DNA of 56,575 nucleotides, from assembly GCA_028688275.1 (NCBI GenBank), contig JAQTYN010000020.1, positions 1 through 56,575 on the forward strand, given 5' to 3'. This document shows positions 1 through 7,144 of this stretch, in pieces. The stretch is from Gallionella sp. (GTDB lineage: Bacteria; Pseudomonadota; Gammaproteobacteria; Burkholderiales; Gallionellaceae). The notes under the pieces are model-generated. The model worked only from the letters and a program-made list of their open reading frames with translations. It searched no databases and was not told the DNA's origin. A program made the translations under genes and the position numbers. Position 1 is the stretch's first letter. Each line of letters opens with the position of its first letter.

Positions 1-108
<108 letters not shown>

Positions 109-209
109 CGGGGTTAACAGTATCTACGCATTCGTGACTATTGATTCGGCCAAGTGAAGCTTGAAGAAAATGTGAAAGTTTCGCTATATTTTACATATAG
201 TTATCAGCG

Positions 210-242
210 AAAAGTTCAAACATAATCTAGCCGTATCTATAA
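210..242 (+). repeat. 33-bp motif copy 1, shared with 56449-56481 (opposite strand)
   Basis: AAAAGTTCAAAC, nine bases, then CCGTATCTATAA. The same two 12-mers with the same 9-base spacing occur on the minus strand at 56449-56481, next to the IS630 gene. About 28 of 33 positions agree. Just upstream, 179-211 is a stem (arms TTTCGCT and AGCGAAA). The shared motif may be an IS end or a common target sequence. The rest of 109-277 holds no gene I can see. Confidence 0.5.
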
Positions 243-277
243 TCAAAAATAGACGAAAACTTAGCCGAAACGACTGA

Positions 278-685
278 TTAACGCGCCACCACGTTCATCC
301 CAGGTTTAATTTCGCTTTCATCTATATAGCCTATCCCCCCTGGGGTGCTTTTGACAAAGTTAATAACATCGGCCGTGCTGGATAATTCTTGTGGCGGAAT
401 GCCCTTACCGCTGAAGCGGCGCACGGTCCAGTAAGCGATATATTTATTATCGTCTTGATTTAAAAAACGGCGTAAGAAACGATCCCGCAAAGAACCAGAA
501 GTCAGATTCACAGCGGTGATATGAGAACCCTCCATCTCGATTGCTTTGCCTGTATAGAGACGTTGCACACTGACAGCATCGAGCTTGCCTACGTTGGAAT
601 TCCCAATGATAACGATGTCACCCGCCTGTGCTTCGCAGATAGAGACGATGAGTAGTGCGGTGAGGAGTTTAAATGTGAGTTTCAT
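278..685 (-). CDS. Small PstS-like periplasmic substrate-binding protein
   Basis: 135 residues starting MKLTFKLLTALLIVSICEAQ, a signal peptide with probable cleavage after AQA-G. The mature part (GDIVIIGNSNVGKLDAVSVQ, then RLYTGKA and the late segment TPGGIGYIDES) is the pattern of the short PstS-like phosphate ABC transporter substrate-binding family. In that family the DVINFVKSTPGGIGYI segment corresponds to the ligand-loop region. At about 115 mature residues it is far shorter than true PstS (about 320), so it is a one-lobe homologue; phosphate binding is inferred, not shown. The ATG at 685 has a GGGAGA ribosome-binding site. It lies 14 bp downstream of the porin gene on the same strand, so the two are probably cotranscribed. 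No ABC permease or ATPase is nearby. Confidence 0.7.
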   Translation of the reverse strand: MKLTFKLLTALLIVSICEAQAGDIVIIGNSNVGKLDAVSVQRLYTGKAIEMEGSHITAVNLTSGSLRDRFLRRFLNQDDNKYIAYWTVRRFSGKGIPPQELSSTADVINFVKSTPGGIGYIDESEIKPGMNVVAR

Positions 686-699
686 CTGGTCTTCTCCCT

Positions 700-1995
700 T
701 TAAAATATAAAGTTATAAGAGACAGACATCACATTGATACGCTTATTGCCAGATTGCCCGCCAGGCTGCGCATCCACGAAACTAGAACCCACCCCTGTTT
801 TGACTACCGACCATTCCGCTTTGATTTTGCTGCTGTGATCCAGCGCGTAAGACGTACCCACCGCCCAAGTTTGTTGGTCATATACCACCATCAAATCTGC
901 CATCATCCGCTGATAAGCATTCACTGCGGGAACGAAGGTGGTTGCGCTATTGACTGCTTGATAGAGCGGACGGTTTTTGGTCTGAGCTTTGGCGTAGCTT
1001 ACATAGGGCGTCCATTGCTCGAACTCTTTCAACAGCATCAGATAATAACTGGTGCTATCAGGACTGAGTTCCGAACCAGAATTTTTGAGTCTCACATATT
1101 CATCAATGGTGCGAAAGCCACTGCCTAAATCCACACTCATGCCAAAATTTACGGTTGTGCTACTGATTTTCAGCAAATTGTCCGCAGCAGGGCAGTTATA
1201 GTTGCCGATAAACGCAGGGGGTATATTGATAGGTGCGCAACCAGCGGCTGGAGCTGGAATAAAGGTAGATGGTCCCAGTGATTGACCATGGCGATGTCTA
1301 GTATCTGCATAATGTATCCCAGCCAGATACGTATCTTCACCGTGCTGCAAGTTGAGTCGCAGCCCTTTAGATTCAATCGTCAATGGCGCAAAAAATTCAC
1401 CAGCCGCGCCCGTTGGAGTAATCTGATTATTGGGGTCACGGGCATAAAAACGCCATGGTGCATTGGCTTTTCCCCAGTAACCATCCAAGGTTAATTCGCT
1501 TTCATTTATAGTCCATGTTTTGGCGAATGAAGCCCCTGTAAAATCGGTGGTCGCTGCGGTACCGTACACTTCAATCGGCAAACGCGCACTGGCGAAAGTG
1601 GTGCCAACATCTGCACTTTCCGAATTTAGATAAAACGGAATACGCAGTTTACCGACTCGAAAAAGTAGGTCGTCTGTGGGGCGATAAGACACAAACGCCC
1701 ACGACACTGCCGCTTTTAAAGCATGATCCACCGTGGGTGAGGAAGCGAGCTTGGCTTGGATCGTCGCACTCCATTCGTTGTTAAATTGCGTATTGAGTTG
1801 CGCACCAAACACCGTGTCACGTCTGAAGCCTCCCGCTGAACTAATATGACGTTGATACGCGACGTTCTGGTCAGATTTAGCGAAACCTATCGTGCCATAT
1901 CCTGACAATGCAAATTCGGCAGCCTGCGTCGTACCTGTGGTTGCTACCAGTAAAGCCAAGTACGTACAGCACGTTATTTTTTTGAGTGTAAGCAT
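700..1995 (-). CDS. Outer-membrane porin-like beta-barrel protein
   Basis: 431 residues with a signal peptide (MLTLKKITCCTYLALLVATT to TQAAEF). The mature part starts FALSGYGTIGFAKSD and has alternating beta strands throughout. The last residue is aromatic (MSVSYNFIF), the outer-membrane insertion signature. Segments such as FRVGKLRIPFYLNSE resemble porins of the OprO/OprP or general Gram-negative porin type. The substrate is unknown; pairing with a PstS-like protein hints at anion uptake, which is inference only. The start at 1995 has an AGGGG site about 5 bases upstream. It is the first gene of a two-gene unit. I see no convincing promoter motif in the 95 bp before it. Confidence 0.72.
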   Translation of the reverse strand: MLTLKKITCCTYLALLVATTGTTQAAEFALSGYGTIGFAKSDQNVAYQRHISSAGGFRRDTVFGAQLNTQFNNEWSATIQAKLASSPTVDHALKAAVSWAFVSYRPTDDLLFRVGKLRIPFYLNSESADVGTTFASARLPIEVYGTAATTDFTGASFAKTWTINESELTLDGYWGKANAPWRFYARDPNNQITPTGAAGEFFAPLTIESKGLRLNLQHGEDTYLAGIHYADTRHRHGQSLGPSTFIPAPAAGCAPINIPPAFIGNYNCPAADNLLKISSTTVNFGMSVDLGSGFRTIDEYVRLKNSGSELSPDSTSYYLMLLKEFEQWTPYVSYAKAQTKNRPLYQAVNSATTFVPAVNAYQRMMADLMVVYDQQTWAVGTSYALDHSSKIKAEWSVVKTGVGSSFVDAQPGGQSGNKRINVMSVSYNFIF

Positions 1996-2090
1996 AAATA
2001 CCCCTGAGTTTATATTTTTATAAAAAGCATTTGGATTATAGGTGAAGCGGTGTAATTTACCAGTAAATCGTTCATGATCGCGAACGAATT

Positions 2091-3884
2091 TTAATGTCTT
2101 TCGTAAAGCTTCTGAATTTGCACCGCATAGTGCTGGATTACGAGATCACGTTTCAGCTTAAGGGTGGGTGTTAGGAAGCCATTTTCGACACTCCAAGGCT
2201 CTTGCAGCAGCAATACACGGCGTATATAGGCGTAGCTCGGGAAGTTATTGAGACTTAACGAAATGCGTTTCAAAATTTTCCCTTGCACCCGACTATCAGT
2301 AAACGCTTCGAGCATATCTGGGCGTACACCGATTTCGTGCGCGAAGTCCAGCCATGTGTTGAGATTGAGCACGACGATGGCAATCAAATAAGGCTGACCC
2401 TCACCGTAAATCATCACTTGTTCAAACAGTGGGTCTTGGGAAATCGCCATTTCCATATCGCTGGGGGAGATCTTTTCGCCATTGGACATCACGATAATTT
2501 CTTTGACCCGTCCCGTGATTTGGATATGCCCCGTGTGATGAATACTGGCAATATCACCCGTATTCAGCCAGCCGTCCGCATCCAACACAGCACGCGTGGC
2601 TTCAGGATTTTGCCAGTATCCTTGCATCACATTTACGCCTTTCACCCACAACACACTCTGTTGATCCAATCTCACTTGAACATCTTGTATCGGCTTGCCA
2701 ACAGAATCGGGAATGTTGTTATCGAGGCGATTAGCGGTAACCACGGGACTGGTTTCGGTGAGTCCATAGCCTTGCACAATGGGCAAGCCTAAACCAATCA
2801 ATACTCGAGAAATATCGGGTGACAATGCGGCACCACCGCTGAATGCCGAACGTAAGTTCCCCCCTAGTCGCAGCAACACTTTTCGGGCAACCAGGCTATC
2901 CAATACTTTCCACAACGCCAATCTTACTTGCCATGCGCCACGCCCTTGCTGATACTCAAAACGTGCCCAGCCTACCGCGACGGTGAGCTGAAACAAGGCG
3001 CGCGCAACACCACTTGATGCCGCTAATTTATGGTTAATCGTGGTTAAGATGCGTTCGTAAACCCGTGGAACAGAAATAAGCAAAGTGGGGCGTATGGTTT
3101 GTAAATCTTCTGGCAACTGCGGGATTGAACGGGCAAACGCCACCTCCGCCCCTGCCATCACAGTCAAATAATAGCCCAGCGTGCGCTCTAGCGCATGCGA
3201 CAACGGTAAAAAGGACAGAAATACATCATCGGTGCGCACTGGAAATACACCCAGCGTGGCGTGAGCGTTCGCCAACAGATTGGCATGACTTAACATCACG
3301 CCCTTGGGCTTACCAGTCGTACCTGAGGTATAAATAATAGTCGCTAAGGTGTGGGTTTTGCAAAATGTATAGGGCATCAGTGGCGCGGCCACGGGTAACA
3401 AAGCTTGAGCAGATTGCAATCGAGGTTCGTGATGATTGTGCAAAGAGTGCAAACTAATAAAGCACTCGATATCATTGAGCTGATCGCTTACCGTGCGCAA
3501 GGCTTGCCATTGTTCAGCCGATTCAAAAAACAGGACTTTCGCGCCCGAATCTTGCAACATAATGGCGACATTACCAGGCCTATCCACCGTATAAAGCGGC
3601 ACGACCACCAAGCCCAATGATAATGCAGCTTGATCGAACACGATCCACTGCGGGCAATTGCGCAACATAATTGCCACGCGGTCACCTGACTGCAAGCCCA
3701 ATTGGGACAACGCTGCCTGCCAACGCCCAACCTCCAATGACATCTCGCGCCACGTTATGTCATGCCAAGCGTGATGTAGAAAATGTCGATAAGCGACTTT
3801 ATCGGGAGAGCGTCGCACGCGCTCCAAAAACAAGCCATGCAAAGTCTGTGCTTGAGCAGGCGAAATAATGTCTTGATCTGTCAT
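2091..3884 (-). CDS. AMP-forming long-chain acyl-CoA ligase (FadD/FAA1-like)
   Basis: 597 residues from the ATG at 3884 (a TTG four codons upstream is possible; the ATG gives a 4-bp gap to the upstream gene). It activates fatty acids with ATP to acyl-AMP and then acyl-CoA. The ANL-superfamily motifs are all present: P-loop IIYTSGTTGKPKG near residue 180, GYGLTET near 370, GWLNTGD near 437, GRVKEIIVMSNGEKISP near 455, and a C-terminal lysine in TLKLKRD that would catalyse adenylation. The length suits the eukaryote-like FAA1 branch (about 600) better than E. coli FadD (561). It follows directly behind the degenerate FadE-like gene and is surely cotranscribed with it. Chain-length preference cannot be read. 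Confidence 0.88.
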   Translation of the reverse strand: MTDQDIISPAQAQTLHGLFLERVRRSPDKVAYRHFLHHAWHDITWREMSLEVGRWQAALSQLGLQSGDRVAIMLRNCPQWIVFDQAALSLGLVVVPLYTVDRPGNVAIMLQDSGAKVLFFESAEQWQALRTVSDQLNDIECFISLHSLHNHHEPRLQSAQALLPVAAPLMPYTFCKTHTLATIIYTSGTTGKPKGVMLSHANLLANAHATLGVFPVRTDDVFLSFLPLSHALERTLGYYLTVMAGAEVAFARSIPQLPEDLQTIRPTLLISVPRVYERILTTINHKLAASSGVARALFQLTVAVGWARFEYQQGRGAWQVRLALWKVLDSLVARKVLLRLGGNLRSAFSGGAALSPDISRVLIGLGLPIVQGYGLTETSPVVTANRLDNNIPDSVGKPIQDVQVRLDQQSVLWVKGVNVMQGYWQNPEATRAVLDADGWLNTGDIASIHHTGHIQITGRVKEIIVMSNGEKISPSDMEMAISQDPLFEQVMIYGEGQPYLIAIVVLNLNTWLDFAHEIGVRPDMLEAFTDSRVQGKILKRISLSLNNFPSYAYIRRVLLLQEPWSVENGFLTPTLKLKRDLVIQHYAVQIQKLYERH

Positions 3885-3888
3885 GGTG

Positions 3889-5421
3889 TTATTCAACGCG
3901 ATATGATTGCAATACCTTTTTGCCTAACGTATCTAACGGTGGCGTTAGCCTTGCGCCCAAAGGAAAAACCAAGACCCTCAACATCATGCGCACCAAGCCA
4001 TTCGGCATGTTTTGCAATAAATCCAGCAAGGTTTGTTGAATTTGGTACAGCGCGTGCTGAATAGCCCATTCCAGCTTAGGCAAGTCTTCTTTTGGACGAT
4101 TGTCGTCTTCAAAGCGTTTCAAGGTGGCGGCGCATAGATACAGTAAACCAAACACTTCACCTAGTCGGGCAAACAGTGCTTCATGTTGTTTAGCCGCGCG
4201 CCCCGCTACCGCCAGTGTGGCATCGGTACACAAAGCAAATGCCGCTGAAAATCGGGTTAATCGTTGGTAATAGCGGGTAGTCTGTATGCCACCAGGGACG
4301 ATCATGCCAAATCCCCCCGTCAAACCAAATACCCAACTGCGTGCCGCATGACTTAACACAAAGCGCACATGCTCCCGAAAAGCGGCATCGAATTTAAGCT
4401 GGGCTAAGTAGCTATTTTGGTGTTGTGCGGCACTCAATTCCTTGGCGGCATAGACATGCGCCGCGAGCACCCCTTGCGCAAAAATCTGCCCACTCCGAAT
4501 TTGGGACGGCAGACTGGCGACCAGGATCGTGTTCAAATCCGCATCTTCATGTTGAATGTCGATGGCATCATGTAGTGCATCGCGTGCGCGCGCGCTGGCG
4601 TAAAAACGCATAATAGCCAGCATAACATTAGATGCCGCACCTTGATCTTGTGCCAAGGCCGTGATTTGTTGCGCAGAGTCAATCAAATATCCCTGTGCCG
4701 CCAGATGAGCTAATTGACGCTCACGACCGATAGGTTCGGCTTGCTGAATATGCTGATACGTGGTCACTATCGCGTGCTTCATCTGCCCGACACAAGCTGC
4801 GGCGCGCAGCAAGTCGGATTGATCCACCAGCATCGTGGCAACATCACGATGTATCGCGATCATTTTGCTGATAATTTGAGACTGAGCGTACACCGAGAAT
4901 CCCAATCCCCCCGCCTCTGTCGCCTCGCCTAATGATAGGAAACCATTGGACTCTAAAAAATCCTGTGCTTTAGGCGTTAGCACTTCTCCTGTCACTAGAA
5001 GCGCGCAAAGTTGCTCCACTTCTTGATTAAGAAAGCTTCGCTCAGCGGGAGTCAAACTGGCCTTAGGGAGTGCTAACCATGCGTTCCAATCGGGCTGACC
5101 GTTAAACAATGCTTGTTCCCATGTATCTTTGCGAGTATTCAGCAACTCGGTATTCAAGGTATCAGGAAGCAGCCGACGGAAATAATTCAACAAAGGCGTG
5201 CTAATCAGCTTGCGGCGCAACACGGGCAGCAGCAACACCACGAAAAGCGCCCCTACCCCGCCACCTATCATCATCAGCATGTCATCGGAAATACGCGATT
5301 GGACGAAGATAAAAAACACAGCCAACAATACCGCCAATGCCCAACTGGCAACTGAAGCACGAAAAAATGCCAACGTTACGAAAGTCAACAGTGCAATGAT
5401 AATCATCAAAATAGTCATCAT
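3889..5421 (-). CDS. FadE-like acyl-CoA dehydrogenase homologue lacking the central catalytic region
   Basis: 510 residues, against about 815 for E. coli FadE. The N-terminus has two or three hydrophobic segments (residues 1-65), as in FadE. Residues about 100-205 match the FadE N-terminal helical domain (LFNGQPDWNAWLALPKASLT; GGLGFSVYAQSQIISKM). The C-terminal part matches the FadE/DUF1974 tail (GLTGGFGMIVPGGIQTTRYY; LEWAIQHALYQIQQTLLDLL). About 300 residues between them, the FAD- and substrate-binding beta domain, are missing; the junction falls near residue 215. Where FadE has the catalytic Glu in a VEGAN motif, this protein reads LVASLPSQIRS, so that Glu is lost. The frame is open and the start has an AAGGAG site, so it appears maintained. 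A scaffold, regulatory or membrane-recruiting role for the adjacent ligase is possible but unproven. Confidence 0.78.
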   Translation of the reverse strand: MMTILMIIIALLTFVTLAFFRASVASWALAVLLAVFFIFVQSRISDDMLMMIGGGVGALFVVLLLPVLRRKLISTPLLNYFRRLLPDTLNTELLNTRKDTWEQALFNGQPDWNAWLALPKASLTPAERSFLNQEVEQLCALLVTGEVLTPKAQDFLESNGFLSLGEATEAGGLGFSVYAQSQIISKMIAIHRDVATMLVDQSDLLRAAACVGQMKHAIVTTYQHIQQAEPIGRERQLAHLAAQGYLIDSAQQITALAQDQGAASNVMLAIMRFYASARARDALHDAIDIQHEDADLNTILVASLPSQIRSGQIFAQGVLAAHVYAAKELSAAQHQNSYLAQLKFDAAFREHVRFVLSHAARSWVFGLTGGFGMIVPGGIQTTRYYQRLTRFSAAFALCTDATLAVAGRAAKQHEALFARLGEVFGLLYLCAATLKRFEDDNRPKEDLPKLEWAIQHALYQIQQTLLDLLQNMPNGLVRMMLRVLVFPLGARLTPPLDTLGKKVLQSYRVE

Positions 5422-5574
5422 TTATCTCCTTGCCAATTGATCCATTCACTTCCCATCACAAGGTCAACTATACCCGCGTGAAATCTACGGGCGCGACCAA
5501 ACTCACCCACGTGAGGGGATCGTTGCGTTTCCAAGGGATGACACACCAAACAAACGTATCGCATCCAGAAAAAC

Positions 5575-6831
5575 TTATCCTTCAATTTTTTCTGGCAAGG
5601 CAATTTCGTTATTGATGCTGAATTGGTAATCCTTGAAAATATGCTCTGCGGTCAAGATTTGGTAAGAGCCATCTGCGAGCTTATGCGAAGTGTCTTTGAG
5701 GCGATAGGCATAGTGACCACAAGTCCAGCAGTCATAGTTGCGCATGTGGGTACACAAACACATTTTGTCTTTGACGATCATCTTTTTAGGATCAGCTGCA
5801 ATCGCCAATTCGCGATTGTAAGCGTCGATGTAAGAACACTGACCATTGGCATCCAACACATAGCCAAACGCTTCGCAATTCGGACGGATGCCAGAATGGG
5901 TAGCGGGGCAACCCTTAATCATGCGCATCGGGTAACCCGTGGGTGAAAGTTGATTCACTTCCATATCAGATTCGCTGGCACGGAAGTATTCTTGTTGCAC
6001 TTTGGTGGGAATGCCGCATTCTTTTGCCACGGTGAAACGTGTCGCCACTTGCACGGCTGCCGAACCTTCTTCCAAAAAGCTGACCGCATCGCTGCCCGTG
6101 AAAATCCCCCCTGCTGGAATCACGGGAATGTCGAGGTTTTCAGCTTTGAGATAGGCAAGCACTTCATTGGTGATGGTGCGCAAATCATATTTTGCCCAAT
6201 CCAAGCCAAAGCCTAAATGCCCGCCCGCCAAAGGCCCTTCCACCACGATGTAGTCTAATTGGCGGTTGCTACGTGCGGTTTTGCGCAAGAATAATTGCAA
6301 AGCACGAACCGATGAAACAATGATGCCTAACTTAACATCGCGGAAACGGGGATGGTCTTCAATCAGCGCGAAAGAACCCAAATGCAAGCCCGCTGCCAAG
6401 GTAATCCCATCAATCCCCGCGTCCATGGCGGCACGCATGCGCACGCGCAATGTTTCACGCGGCGCATTCATGGTCAGTTTTTCCATGCAGTTGATAAACA
6501 CCATACCATCGCCTTTTTTGGCGTTCATGGTGTGCGAAACGTGAATACGGGAGGCTTCAGCAACTTGCTCTAAATCAAATTTAACCAAAGACTTATCGTT
6601 GCTGTTGATGTTATATTTATATTGCTTTTGTTTTTGACTTACAAACTTAGTGTTGTAATGACGATCCGTTGCAGTTGGCAGCATCGCGTCAGAAATATGT
6701 CCAATGCCCCCTAAACGCGCTGCTTCCAACGCCAATTGCGACGTGGAAATATCCACGCCCATCCCACCAATCATAATCGGCACAAGTTCTTGTTTACCAA
6801 AGCGCAAGCGAAAATCATCAACACGTTTCAT
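5575..6831 (-). CDS. Nitronate monooxygenase-family FMN oxidoreductase with Cys-rich tail
   Basis: 418 residues with a TIM-barrel flavoprotein pattern: MIGGMGVDIS near the N-terminus, YIVVEGPLAGGHLGFG near 200, and the phosphate-binding VIPAGGIFTGSDAVSFL near 240. These are typical of the 2-nitropropane dioxygenase/NAD(P)H-dependent flavin oxidoreductase family. The C-terminal 60 residues carry a cysteine cluster (CLCTHMRNYDCWTCGHY, near 355-372) that could bind metal or an Fe-S cluster and is not part of the classic nitronate monooxygenases. Substrate unknown. It is a single gene, with 150 bp to the FadE-like gene downstream and divergent from the STAND gene. The ribosome-binding site is weak (AAGAAA). 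Confidence 0.82.
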   Translation of the reverse strand: MKRVDDFRLRFGKQELVPIMIGGMGVDISTSQLALEAARLGGIGHISDAMLPTATDRHYNTKFVSQKQKQYKYNINSNDKSLVKFDLEQVAEASRIHVSHTMNAKKGDGMVFINCMEKLTMNAPRETLRVRMRAAMDAGIDGITLAAGLHLGSFALIEDHPRFRDVKLGIIVSSVRALQLFLRKTARSNRQLDYIVVEGPLAGGHLGFGLDWAKYDLRTITNEVLAYLKAENLDIPVIPAGGIFTGSDAVSFLEEGSAAVQVATRFTVAKECGIPTKVQQEYFRASESDMEVNQLSPTGYPMRMIKGCPATHSGIRPNCEAFGYVLDANGQCSYIDAYNRELAIAADPKKMIVKDKMCLCTHMRNYDCWTCGHYAYRLKDTSHKLADGSYQILTAEHIFKDYQFSINNEIALPEKIEG

Positions 6832-7144
6832 TGTTTTTCTTTCTGTAAAACCGCAAAAAATTAAGTAAATCTAGCCAAAATTTGAGGGGTGAAGGATGCC
6901 ACAGATAGCGCAATCTTCAAAGCAGAAAGGGTGGAAAAAGCGGGATTGATAATATTTTGGCAGATATTTTGTCTTGAAACTGACAGATGGGACGAAGTGC
7001 ATAGACTTGCTCATCAGGGTTGTGTTGTGGCGTGTGCTTTATGTTGCCCCGTTCTAACCCGCAGACGAAAAGTGTTGTGCCAATTATTTACCCCAAAATC
7101 TATGCGACAATTCGCCTCCATTTCCATCCCCCTCGGAGTGCTTC
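6832..7144. other. Divergent intergenic region without recognisable gene
   Basis: 313 bp between two divergent genes. It must hold promoters for both, but I see no clear -35/-10 pair; TTGATA at about 6945 is a weak candidate. The bases CGGAG just before 7145 supply the ribosome-binding site of the STAND gene. No repeat of the dispersed families found elsewhere in the window is present. Confidence 0.4.

Noticed and set aside
754..1128. Open frame of 124 codons on the plus strand
   Set aside because: Lies entirely antisense to the porin gene, with no ribosome-binding site and no recognisable motif; a shadow frame.
6832..7144. Riboswitch or small RNA in the long divergent gap
   Set aside because: No recognisable conserved motif, and no hairpin with a T-run was seen.
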